This document shows, in pieces, positions 34,066 through 44,371 of a stretch of 64,000 nt of DNA (positions are counted from its first letter, which is position 1; each line of letters begins with the position of its first letter). The notes under the pieces were generated by a model, which saw nothing but the letters and a program-made list of their open reading frames with translations, did not search any database and was not told where the DNA came from. Position numbers and translations under genes: made by a program. Where the stretch lies: positions 20,841,022 through 20,905,021 of the forward strand of contig CM033399.1 of assembly GCA_019426215.1 (NCBI GenBank). The letters are read 5' to 3'. Source of the stretch: Buddleja alternifolia. Lineage: Eukaryota; Streptophyta; Magnoliopsida; Lamiales; Scrophulariaceae.

Positions 34066-34451
34066 TGTTATAGCGGTTCGGGAACGAACCGCTATAACCG
34101 GTTTACCAATTATAGCGGTTCATTCCCGAACCGCTATAACTGGTATAAACCGGTCTACCAGTTATAGCGGTTCGGGAATGAACCGCTATAATTGGTTAAA
34201 CCGATTATAGCGGTTCATTCCCGAACCGCTTTAAAAAAAAATTTTTTTTTTTTTTTTTTTCTGTTCGCGCTATAATAGCGGTTTTTTATCGAACCGCTAT
34301 AATAGGTTCGAACTATTACAGCGGTTTTTTATCGAACCGCTGTAATAGGTTCCCGGTTAATATCCATTATAACGGTTCACTTATAAACCGCTGTAATAAG
34401 TCTCTCCGTTCAGCGGTTTTCCAAAAACCGCTGTAAAATGTGCGCTGTAAC
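34066..34451. repeat. Right subterminal repeat array of H
   Basis: Inverted pairs as on the left, but in two variants: the inner four use TATAGCGGTTCGGGAATGAAC-like pairs (34068-34215), while the outer ones (34310-34445) use TACAGCGGTTTTT. A T-run at about 34228-34260 separates them. Confidence 0.85.
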
Positions 34452-34471
34452 AGGTCTTTTCTGTACTAGTG
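34443..34471 (-). repeat. Right terminal inverted repeat of H
   Basis: Minus strand CACTAGTACAGAAAAGACC. Followed by TSD ATT at 34472-34474. This is the 5' end relative to the genes. Confidence 0.92.
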
Positions 34472-34474
34472 ATT

Positions 34475-36108
34475 CGGGATCTTTTAAAGGCTGAATGTTT
34501 CAGAACCAAGTATGCACATGAGGCTCAATTTTTGCACTTCCCACAAAAGAGGTGAGTGTTACTCCCTCGAAAATAGTCATGATAAGTTACACGTTGCCTA
34601 GAACATTCAACAATTTGAAAACCTCTAAAACATCTCGAAATCCATCTCTTAATCATGAACTCCATATCTATTATTTTTATGTCAAAAGCACATTTTTAAA
34701 AACATGATTATGCAAACTCATTAGATAATAAAAACATTGAAACAATCCAAATCTTTGTTAACTTTTTGGTGTGTATGAAGTGTGAAAGTCACGATCAAAA
34801 GGTCTTTTCGGCTTGTAACGTAAGGCTAGGTAATGGCTTGGACGGGAATATATGGATAAAGTGACTAAATTCAAGAGAGCATACAACGCAATATCATCGA
34901 GCTAAACACTCACTTATCAACCGAACAATTCTGTACCTCTGGTCACTTATCACTTTTAAATTTTTTTTTTTTTTTTTTTTTCAAGCTCACAACTCCCAAA
35001 CTTGTCACTTATCACTTATCACATTGAAGTCTAGTTCATGGCCTTGTCGAGAGCACAAACATTTTTTTTTTCTTTTTTTTTTTTGTTTTTTGTTTTTTTT
35101 TTTATATATATATCTCGACTATTTAACCAACTTTCAGTTCTTCATTTCATCCCCTCTTTTCACATAAAATCCAAACCTCCAATATTTTATCATAAGCAAG
35201 AACAACACCACCTTATTAAACCACTAATCAATGAGCTTCGATACCCAAAACAAAGTGTATACCCAAATAAATATCAAATGATATGAAGTTCTATGCTCTC
35301 TCAATTAGGAAATAGACTTTGTTTTACTTTTAGGCTAAAGGGTGGTTGGTGTGGCTTACGAAAGAAAGACGAATGGTGGTTTTTAGTGTGCTTAGCACAC
35401 TCCATTCTTATCAATATGGCTCAAAACAAGGTCTAGAGATTATGCAATATAGTGAAGGCTAAATGTAAGGCTAGAGATAATGAAAGATGGCCTAAATCAT
35501 TTCATGACTTTGCACAATCAATACACACTTCAAAATCGACAAAAGTGAAAGTTCAATGCTTTAAATCCTCAACAATCCACATAAGCATGGCTAAAAAGGC
35601 TTTCACATGTAAAATACGACAAATGATTTCATCTTAGATGAAGTAGAGACACTCAAACGAATCATGCTCCAAGCAAAAGTATGACAAATCATGAAATCAT
35701 TGATTATCACAGTTTTCTAATCCCAAATCAAGCATGAATCTTAACAAATGAGCACAAATTACACCAATTCGCCTCATCACAATAAAATATGGGACGTCTA
35801 AACCCACCCCCAACTAATCTAGTACATTGCCCCCAATGAACGGACATATAGATGCAAAGAAGAAGAAAGAAAGACGTCCCTGAGTGTGGAAGGTAAGTGA
35901 TGTCCAAAAAACGAAAGAGCAACAAGGCGTAGAGTCTGAAACTAAAGGCGAGCCATCTGTTGAGTTAGAAAAGATAAGAAAGAGCATCATAACACTAAGG
36001 TTACACATAATGAGAAAAGCATAAACACCACAACCAGAAAACGACAATAAACGTGAAAAGCCAACAATACAACCGTTCAAAAGGAAGAAAAGAAAAACAA
36101 TAAAATGT
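34475..36108 (-). other. 3' non-coding region of G between env-like frame and H
   Basis: No gene. T-runs at about 34958-34981 and 35060-35104. Athila elements usually have a long untranslated 3' region here. Short plus-strand frames (35038, 35452) have no recognisable content. Confidence 0.5.
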
Positions 36109-37305
36109 CTAAGGGGATGTGGGCATAGCGTCATTAGGAGCTGCGGAAGTGTCGGGCTGTGGATGGGGTGGGGATTCCCATGCAGGGGGTGAAAGTGGGG
36201 TACTGGAGCCGGAGTGGGAGTTCTCGAAACTGCGTATCTGATAATCCCATAGGCGCTTTTGGCGCCTCTCAGTTCGGTCCAACTGTGTAGTGATCCCGTG
36301 AAAGGCTGTCATCATCGTATCAAAACCCTGATGCATATCCTTCCGTAAAGCATGTATCTGAGCATCGAGGTGTTCATACCTCGTAGTCTGAGAACGTGGG
36401 GCTGGGGGAGGGACAGCGGGAGCCTGCATATGAGGAGGTACATCAGCAGCACCGGCATCCGCATAAAGTGGTGGAAGCGGTGCAGCAATGCTGGCATCAT
36501 CAAGATCGCCCATAGGCCGTGTCGTGGCCTCAGAAGAGTGAATAGAGACACCCGCGCGTATAGCTAAGGCAGTGATCAAATGAGGGTGCGCCAGATTCTG
36601 TGTAGTGCTCTTCTGAATTGATTCCAACAGGGATTTGTTTAATATGCGGCCTACCTCAATGCTACGGCCACTCATAATGGCATAAAGAAGAGTTGCTCGG
36701 CTCTTTAGCACCATACTGACCGATGTGGTGGGAAGAAAGCGGGCCGTAATGAATAGATATCATAGCTTGGCCCGGGGCAGAAGGCACGTGCGGGGAAACT
36801 TGACCGGAATGCCCTAAGTCGTTATCCAAGTGGACCCGGGGTGGCAAAGGTTGTTCATCAACTCCATAGGGTCGGGCTCAAAGTGCACAAATTCCTCATT
36901 GCCAACGTATGGAAGCTCAAAGAGTCGGTGGATGGTTTTCTTATCAAATTTAACCGACACACCCCGCATTTTAACCCTATTCTTCCGTTTGACTCGATCA
37001 AAGTCGTGAGCATTGGCATAAAACTCACGAACCACCGAGAGGACAGCAGGCTGAGGGGTTTTCACAAAGTTAGTCCACCCACGGTTTTGGATTTGAAAGA
37101 GAATTTCCTGATTCCGATCTGTAACATTTATTCCACGCTCGGGAACACAATTCTTAGACAGTAAAATCTCAGAGTAGCGTGTAGATGCTTCTAAACTCAC
37201 AAATTTGGATCTATCATAAAGTGGAACCTCAGACTCTTCGGGCTCGGGTGGTGGTGGAGCCTGAGAAGAGGAGGGTTCATTGGCCCGACGTGTGCTAGAA
37301 CGCAT
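36109..37305 (-). pseudogene. Athila env-position ORF (putative plant transposon protein domain)
   Basis: It starts probably at MRSSTRRANEPSSS (37305; the frame is open upstream to 37359). After a low-complexity start comes YDRSKFVSLEASTRYSEILL and NRGWTNFVKTPQPAVLSVVREFYANAHD, the conserved region found after integrase in Athila-type elements. One in-frame TAG at 36814-36816 interrupts it; the same frame then continues (LLYAIMSGRSIEVGR, HPHLITALAIRAGVSI) to a P/S-rich end with a heptad-like stretch (YEHLDAQIHALRKDMHQGFD). No signal peptide or convincing membrane segment is visible, so an envelope function cannot be argued from sequence. Function in plants is unknown. Confidence 0.75.
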
Positions 37306-38494
37306 TGCACTCAATCCCAAAGCAAAAACCGACAATGACCCACAATGCAACACCACCACAAACCAATTTTCTCACCAATCAACACCACAATATTGTCGTC
37401 AACAACAAAAACCGAATGTAGATATCCCAACAACCAAACCAAGGATACACAAAATAAGCCGGCAAGGCGCACGAATAAACGAAAGATACAAGAGGGAGCA
37501 AAAAGCCTTACCCACCGAAAACAATCCCGGAGTTGGCCAAAAGTGCCAAAGCAATTCGCACTAGCATAAACAGCCCCTGTAAATCTGGAAATTGCAAAAA
37601 GAGATCCCCGAATTTGTTGAAATTTGGCAAAATAACCACTGAAATTAGTTAAATTTTTAGAATAGGCCCTGAAATTCGAAATGTGAGCAGCAATCGACCC
37701 TGAAACTCTGAAAATCAAACAAATCGGCCCTTATCCGATGGGAATGGTATAAAAATCGGACCCCAATGTGAAATTTTGAAAAAATTTCGCCCTATGCATG
37801 AACCCTAGGAAAAATCACTCAAAATTCACCTAAAATCCGAAAATAATCGGTGGGATAGAGAGGAAAGATCGAAAATAGGATGGGTAATGGTGATTTTTAT
37901 GTTTGGAAGTGAAAGAAGGTCGGATTTTGGGGCGGGGAGGTTAACAATGCCGCGGTTGGGTGGGTGGAAGAAAGGAATAGTGGTGAAAATGAAGCAGAAT
38001 TCAGCCCTTAAAGTGCTGAGTATCCGCGACGTGCCGCGGTCCCGTGCCGCGGCATAAACAAAACCGCGGTCCAGGGACGCGGAATGGTGCACTTGTGCAC
38101 TTGGCAAAGAAGGGAGGGGGAACCGCGGTATGGTTTTGGAAAATCACATTGACACCGCGGCGCAGAAAGTGCGTAACGTTTGCCTGTATTTTTTTCAAAG
38201 ACGACCGCGGTCCTGTGCCGCGGTACAGTGCTGAGATGTGTAGGCATTGACTAGGTGCCGCGACACTGAACTGCGGTCCTGTTCCCAAATTTATTTATTT
38301 ATTTATTTATTTTGGAAAATAAAAACGCAGCAACCGAAAAGTCAACAAACCCTGAAACAAGAAATCAAAAATAACTCAGCTCAAGAAGTAAAACAAAAGG
38401 AAAATCAATGAAAAATTAAGAAAACATGAAAAACGTGGGTTGCCTCCCACGAAGCGCTGGTTTATAGTCATTAGCTTGACGTTTCAAGAGGGGG
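37306..38494 (-). other. Spacer between integrase and env-position ORF of G, with CCGCGG cluster
   Basis: Non-coding on the element strand. From about 37948 to 38280 it holds about eight CCGCGG hexamers in contexts such as CCGCGGTCCTGTGCCGCGG, nearly identical to the block in the LTRs of G. Short frames here (37826-38288) are artefacts. A subgenomic or spliced RNA would be needed to express the downstream ORF; no splice site is claimed. Confidence 0.55.
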
Positions 38495-39778
38495 TCACGG
38501 GGATGGATCTTGGAGCGGGACGGTGTGCTTGTCCTTGCTCCATCCTTGATGAACATAATGTTTCAACCGGTGCCTATTTACAGTAAAATTACTCTTTACC
38601 TCGTCTTGAATCTCAATAGCCCCGGATGGATAAACCATTGTGATAGTGAAAGGACCTGACCACTTTGAACAGAGTTTGCCCGAAAAAAGTCGTAGGCGAG
38701 AGTTGAAAAGAAGTACCACATTGCCAACTTGAAATTCCCGGGGTGTGATCCTTTGATCATGCCATTTCTTCGTTCGTTCCTTGTACAACTTGGCATTCTC
38801 ATATGCCTCATGTCGAAATTCGTCAAGCTCATTAAGTTGGAGTAACCGATTTTTACCTGTAGCTTGCATATCAAAGTTAAGCATTTTAATAGCCCAATAT
38901 GCTCTATGCTCAAGTTCGACAGGTAGGTGACATGCTTTTCCAAAAACAAGGCGGTAAGGTGACATGCCGATTGGGGTTTTAAACGCGGTTCTATATGCCC
39001 AAAGTGCATCATCTAGCTTGAGGGACCAATCCTTCCTAGAGGAACTAACTGTTTTTTCTAAGATGCGTTTAATTTCCCTATTCGACACTTCTACCTGTCC
39101 ACTCGTTTGAGGGTGATACGGGGTCGAGACCTTATGTGTGACACCATATTTTGTTAAAAGAGCATCAAATTGTTTGTTCCGAAAATGTGTGCCACCATCG
39201 CTAATAATTGCTCGAGGAGTGCCAAAACGGGTGAAAATATGCTTCTTTAAAAATCTTAGCACTACTCGAGCATCATTAGTTTGCAATGCTTCCGCCTCAA
39301 CCCACTTAGACACATAATCAACGGCTACAAGTATGTACTTGTGGGAATGAGAATTAGGGAAGGGTCCCATAAAATCAATTCCCCACACATCAAAAAGTTC
39401 GCATTCTAGCATATTATTTAAAGGCATCTCATGCTTTCGAGAAATATTGCCAACACGTTGGCATTTATCACACGATGCAACAAAAGCATGGCTATCTTTA
39501 AATAAAGTAGGCCAGAAGAAACCCGATTGTAGCACCTTGAGGGAGCTCTTAGTGGGTCCGAAGTGTCCTCCAATGACACCATCGTGACAGTGGCGCAAGA
39601 TAGACATTGTTTCCTCGAAGGGAACACACCTCCGGATAATACAATCTGCACAAACTTTAAACAAGAAAGGATCATCCCACAAATAGTGCTTAGCTTCAGA
39701 TAGGAATTTCTTCCTCTGATGATAAGTAAGATCTGGGGGAAGTTCCCTCGTGACAAGATAATTCGCAATATCAGCAAA
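38495..39778 (-). pseudogene. Gypsy integrase, element G
   Basis: The open frame continues from the TAG at 39779. It has an HHCC finger ([15 protein letters not shown] ... CDKCQRVG), a catalytic core with [10 protein letters not shown] (D), ISDGGTHF (D) and [11 protein letters not shown] (E), and a C-terminal part with WHDQRI and [14 protein letters not shown]. There is no chromodomain after it, as expected for Athila. The integrase part itself has no internal stop from 39776 to 38495; it is disabled only by breaks upstream in the polyprotein. It would insert element cDNA in the nucleus. Confidence 0.9.
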
Positions 39779-40312
39779 CTAGGGGCGGGGTCCATTAATG
39801 ATAGCATAAAGATGTTCATCCGGGAATTCTTCTAAAATTGGTGTGGCATCTAAAATATCTACCCGAGAGTCCTCAATTCTAGAAAGGTGGTCCGCAACAA
39901 CATTTTCTACCCCCTTTTTGTCTCTAATTTCTAGGTCATATTCTTGTAACAACAAAATCCACCTAATCAATCTTGGTTTTGCATCTTTTTTAGAGAGGAG
40001 GTATTTAAGAGCTGAATGGTCGGTGTATACAATGACTTTATTCATGACAAGGTATGAATGGAACTTATCAAAAGCGAATACGACAGCTAGTAACTCTTTT
40101 TCAGTAGTTGCATAATTCTGTTGTGCATCATTAAGTGTCTTACTCGCGTAATAAATTGTTCGAAATACCTTATCCTTGCGTTGACCAAGGACTGCACCTA
40201 CCGCGAAATCACTTGCATCACACATTAGCTCAAACGGGAGACTCCAATCGGGTGCCACGATCACGGGAGCCGTAATCAATTTTTCTCGAAGAGTGTGAAA
40301 TGCCTGTAACAA
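39779..40312 (-). pseudogene. Gypsy RNase H, element G
   Basis: Residues include [74 protein letters not shown] and [16 protein letters not shown], the RT-connection/RNase H region of gypsy pol with catalytic D-E-D-type residues. It is out of frame with the RT part (frameshift at about 40305) and ends in an in-frame TAG at 39779-39781 where the polyprotein should continue into integrase. Confidence 0.88.
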
Positions 40313-42066
40313 GTAACGTCAAAATCAAATTGTGCATCTTTCATGAGGAGATTAGATAGAGGTTTCGAAATATCTGAAAAATTCTTAATAAACCGTCTAT
40401 AAAACCCGGCATGACCCAAGAAACTCCTCACTCCTTTGACAGATGTGGGAGGATGAAGTTTCTCGATAACTTCCACTTTAGCGGGATCCACCTCAATACC
40501 CTTGTGTGAAATACGATGTCCCAAAACTATGCCTTGTACCATAAAGTGACACTTCTCCCAATTTAAAACAAGGTTAGTATCCTCACATCTCTGTAAAACC
40601 AATGATAAATTATTCAAACAAGAATCAAATTAAGAGCCAAAAACAGAGAAGTCATCCATGAATATTTCAATGAAATTTGGAACCATATCATGAAAGATAG
40701 CCATCATACAACGCTGAAATGTGGCAGGCGCATTACAAAGGCCAAATGGCATTCGTCTATAAGCAAATGTACCATAAGGACAAGTGAAAGTCGTTTTTTC
40801 TTGATCCTACGGTGAAATAGCAATTTGATTATAACCCGAATAGCCATCTAGAAAACAATAGAATTCATGTCCGGCTAACCTTTCTAGCATTTGGTCAATG
40901 AAGGGGAGGGGAAAGTGATCTTTTCTAGTAGCATCATTTAATTTCCTATAGTCAATACAAACACGCCAACCTGTCACGGTGCGAGTTGGGATTAACTCGT
41001 TTTTCTCATTTGAGATAACGGTTATTCCTCCTTTCTTTGGCACGACTTGGGTTGGGCTTACCCATGCACTATCTGAAATAGGATATATTATACCTGAGTC
41101 AAGCAATTTAATCACTTCCTTTTTTACTACCTCTTGCATCATTGGATTTAGTCTCCTTTGAGGTTGGATTGTGGTCTTGTACTTGTCCTCCATTAAGATT
41201 TTATGCATGCAGATAGCTGGACTAATTCCTTTGATGTCTGCGATCTTCCAACCGAATGCCCTTTTGTGAGTCCTCAATACTCGTAATAGTTTTTCTTCCA
41301 TGCTTCCTGTCAAAGATGAAGAAATAATCACAGGTAAAGTTTCCGAAGTATCAAGGAAAGCATATTTCAAATGAGATGGTAAAGGTTTGAGTTCGAGTGT
41401 CGGAGGTTCTTCTATTGACTGTTTTGGTGGAGTGGTCAATGGGCGATCTAGAGATTCGAATCTTGGTCGATAACTCCGCTTATTAGGCGGATTGGCCTCA
41501 AGGCTAACCAACATCTCTTGTAAGTGCTCCACATCGGTCTCTTTGTCCATAGGGCCAATTAAGCAAGTTTTTAATAAGTCATCATCATTATGAAGCTGAA
41601 AGTACTCAACAGAAGCATGATCAACAATATCAATAGCATAACAAGTAGGGGTAGTGGAAGGATGCCTCATTGCTTGATATACATTAAAAGTAACCTGATC
41701 TTCACCTACTCTTAGTATGAGCTTACCATTAGCGACATCAATTAAAGCTTTACCCGTATTCAAGAATGGACGACCCAAAATAAGTGGCATCTCGACGTCT
41801 TCTTCCATGTCCAATACTATAAAGTCCACCGGAAAGATGAACTTATCAACCTTGACTAGTACGTCTTCGACCATCCCTCGTGGGTACTTAATGGATCGAT
41901 CCGCCAATTGGAGAGAAACGGTGGTTGGCTTTGGTTCTCCGAGCCCCAACTTCCTGAAAAGCGAGAAAGGAAGTAGATTAATACTTGCTCCTAAATCACA
42001 AAGAACTTTAGAGAAAGTAAGAGAACCTATTGTGCAAGGAATTGAGAAACTCCCTGGGTCTTTAAG
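40305..42066 (-). pseudogene. Gypsy protease and reverse transcriptase, element G
   Basis: From the right: the aspartic protease with CDLGASINLLPFS (D-L-G in place of D-S/T-G, usual for Athila) at about 41990-41950, then PLILGRPFLNTG. Reverse transcriptase: VKKEVIKLLDSGIIYPISDS, WVSPTQVVPKKGG, RVCIDYRKLNDATRKDHFPLP, FLDGYSGYNQI, then after stops FGLCNAPATFQRCM and the catalytic FMDDFSVFG near 40640, then VLGHRIS and SFLGHAGFYRRFI. In-frame stops lie at 40807-40809 and at about 40630, with frameshifts near 42064 and 40305. It would copy RNA into cDNA but is inactive here. Confidence 0.9.
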
Positions 42067-44041
42067 CTTAGGGGAAGCTTATTCTGAAGTATCGCGGAAC
42101 ATTCCTCGGTGAGTGCAACGGTTGCATGTTCTTCAAGCTTGCGTTTGTTCGAAAGAATTTCCTTGAGAAATTTAGCATAGCTTGGCATTTGGAGAATAGC
42201 ATCTGCAAAAGGAATGTTAATGCGCAATTGTTTAAACATTTCTACAAATTTTAGAAATTGAGCATCAAGTTTCCCCCTTTTTAGTGCCAAAGGAAAAGGT
42301 GGTCGTGGCTGTACAGGTTCAGGAGCAGTGCGGGATGCAGATTTGCCGTTATCCGAAACAGGTAACTGTGCCGCGGCATTGGACCGCGGTTCGGTGGTGT
42401 GCCGCGGTTCAGTGTCGCGGTCCTGTTCGGAAAACTGTTTGTCTGAGATGGTGTGCCGCGGTCCTGTTCGGAAAAATTGGACACTGGAATTTCAGGCCGC
42501 GGTTCAGTGCCGCGGTTCAAGTCGGATTTTTGTAAATTTTCAGCACCAACGTTTTTACCACTTCTCAATGCGATGGCCTGAACCTGTTCTTTCGGATTTT
42601 TCTCGGTGTTGCTAGGTAGCGATCCTGGTGTTCTACCTGAGAGTTGACTAGCCAATTGTCCCAATTGAGTTTGTATGTTGCTCACATTAATTTCAAGGTT
42701 GTGACACCGTTCATCATTTTTCTTTATATATTGGAGCATCAATTCCTCAAAACTCGGTTTCTTTTCTTGTGGTTGGTAACCTCCTTGTTTGTGAAATGTG
42801 TTGGGTTGAAAACCCCCTTGACGTTGAAATGGCGGTCTATCACCGTGTGATTGAAACCCGGGAGGTTGCTTCACCACATTGTTGTTGTTACTCCATGAGA
42901 AGTTTGGGTGATTTCTCCACCCCGGATTATATTTTTCAGAAAATGGATCGTTTTGTGTCCTATTTGAATTTTGCACATAATTCGCATCTTCAACACATTC
43001 GGAATGATAAGATTGACTGCCATGTTGACACTCCGTAATGTGATGATTTCCACCACAATTTTCACACAACGTTTGCACTTGGTTTACCGAGAAATTCATA
43101 GCATCCAATTTCTTGTGCAATAGTTCTACTTGATTAGCTAGTGAAGTGGAAGCTTCCACTTCATAAACTCCACTCGCCTTCTTTGGAAGTATTACTCTCT
43201 CGGTAGGCCATTGGTAGTTATTTTCCGACATTCTATCGATCATTTCCCAAGCCGCTTGTGGTGGTAAATTCATGAGTGAACCACCCGCAGCTGCGTCTAG
43301 ATGAGTGCGAAGGCCGGGTCCAAGGCCTTGATAAAAGATGGTCACTTGAGTCCAAACTGCAAAACCATGGTGAGGGCATTTTCGGAGAAGTTCCTTGAAT
43401 CTTTCAAGTGCTTCATAGAGTGACTCTCCCTCCATTTGTCGAAATCCTTGTATCTCAACTTTGATAGCGGCTGTTTTCCCCGGTGGAAAATACTTACTCA
43501 AAAACTTCTCCACCAACTGGTCCCAAGTATGAATGGATGCCGTTGGCAATGAGTCAAGCCAAGCTCTTGCTTTATCCCTCAATGAGAACGGAAAGAGTCT
43601 CATTCTAATGGCATCATCGGTCACTCCATTTTGTCGAAATGTGCTCAAATAGCTAAGGAACTTGGTAATGTGAGCATGTGGTGACTCATCCGCCGTACCC
43701 CGATATTGTTCATTGGAAATGAGTTGAAGAATAGCCGGTGATATTGTAAAATTGTTTGCTTCTACCGTGGGTAGTACGATAGCACCAGCGGCTCCATGAA
43801 CAGTGGGTTGCATAAAATCACGTAAAGGACGGGGAGCTTGCTCATGTCTTTGTGCTAAAGTGGCAGCAACAGCGGCTTGAATCAAGGCTTGAATTCCCGG
43901 GTCCTCTAAATTAACGGGATTGTTCCCTTCCATTGCCTCAAATTGATTCTCGTTTAGGCTTTGTGCTCGTCTTCTTCTATTGAAAGTGCGCTCGATCTCG
44001 GAATCAAAATCTTCAAGGTTTCCTTGAGATGTGCGGGTCAT
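42067..44041 (-). pseudogene. Athila-like gag, element G
   Basis: Starts MTRTSQGNLEDFDSEIERTF at 44041. The capsid domain is at about residues 90-280 (IRMRLFPFSLRDKARAWLDS, FLSKYFPPGKT, LLRKCPHHGF, FYQGLGPGLRTHLDAAAGGS). A CCHC knuckle CENCGGNHHITEC is at 326-338, then Q/N-rich sequence and RTPGSLPSNTEKNPKEQ / IALRSGK. Near the C-terminus a CCGCGG-rich module (42357-42520) is translated as NRGTEP, DRGTP, NRGTPPNRG repeats. The frame stops at 42281. The Athila-conserved KRGKLDAQFLKFVEMFKQL ... ALTEECSAIL continues in another frame (42290-42030), so a frameshift lies near 42285. Confidence 0.88.
42357..42520. repeat. CCGCGG cluster inside gag of G
   Basis: About six CCGCGG hexamers with the flanks GTGCCGCGGTYC and GACCGCGGTTC, as in the LTR and the 38-kb spacer of the same element. 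It lies within coding sequence. Confidence 0.8.
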
Positions 44042-44347
44042 GCAATACTCAAAGAAGTCAACCTAACAATAGAATCAAAAGAACCAAAATTAAAACGTAA
44101 AAACAGCAAACCAAAACGCAAAAACAGCAACTTTTAACATAAAAACAGCAACTCAAGATGTAAAAACAGCAAACCAAAATAGCAAAAACAGCAACTAAAC
44201 CATAAAAACAACAAACCAAAACACAAAAACAGCAACTTTAGACGTAAAAACAGCAACTTAAAACGCAAAAACAGCAAACCAAAATGCAAAAACAGCAACT
44301 TAGTCTTAGAATAGATAAGTGAATTACAATATTAAATAACGCAATTG
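44042..44347 (-). repeat. Leader of G with tandem AAAAACAGCAA repeats
   Basis: Between gag and the primer-binding site, about ten near-copies of an approximately 20-23-bp unit (AAAAACAGCAAACCAAAA-like on the plus strand) span about 44095-44300. The leader would contain packaging signals; the repeat's role is unknown. Confidence 0.75.
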
Positions 44348-44365
44348 TCCCCGGCAACGGCGCCA
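44348..44365 (-). other. Primer-binding site of G (tRNA-Asp type)
   Basis: Minus strand TGGCGCCGTTGCCGGGGA, the site typical of Athila elements, six bases from the 5' LTR. Confidence 0.9.
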
Positions 44366-44371
44366 AAAACT

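Larger units (their letters stand above)
24185..34471 (-). mobile_element. CACTA (En/Spm) DNA transposon H, apparently intact
   Basis: 10,287 bp. Terminal inverted repeats start CACTAGTACAGAA at both ends, with 3-bp TSD ATT (24182-24184, 34472-34474) as expected for CACTA elements. Subterminal arrays of a palindromic ACAGCGG / TATAGCGG motif lie inside both ends. It encodes on the minus strand an uninterrupted TNP2-type transposase (28497-31775) and downstream a 12-exon gene (24807-28143), the two-gene layout of En/Spm. The right-hand end is the 5' end of the transcription unit. Found in the 3' non-coding part of G, so it is the youngest recognised insertion. No disabling mutation was found. 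Confidence 0.93.

Noticed and set aside
37826..38288. Several overlapping R/P-rich frames on both strands
   Set aside because: Created by the CCGCGG cluster in the spacer of element G.
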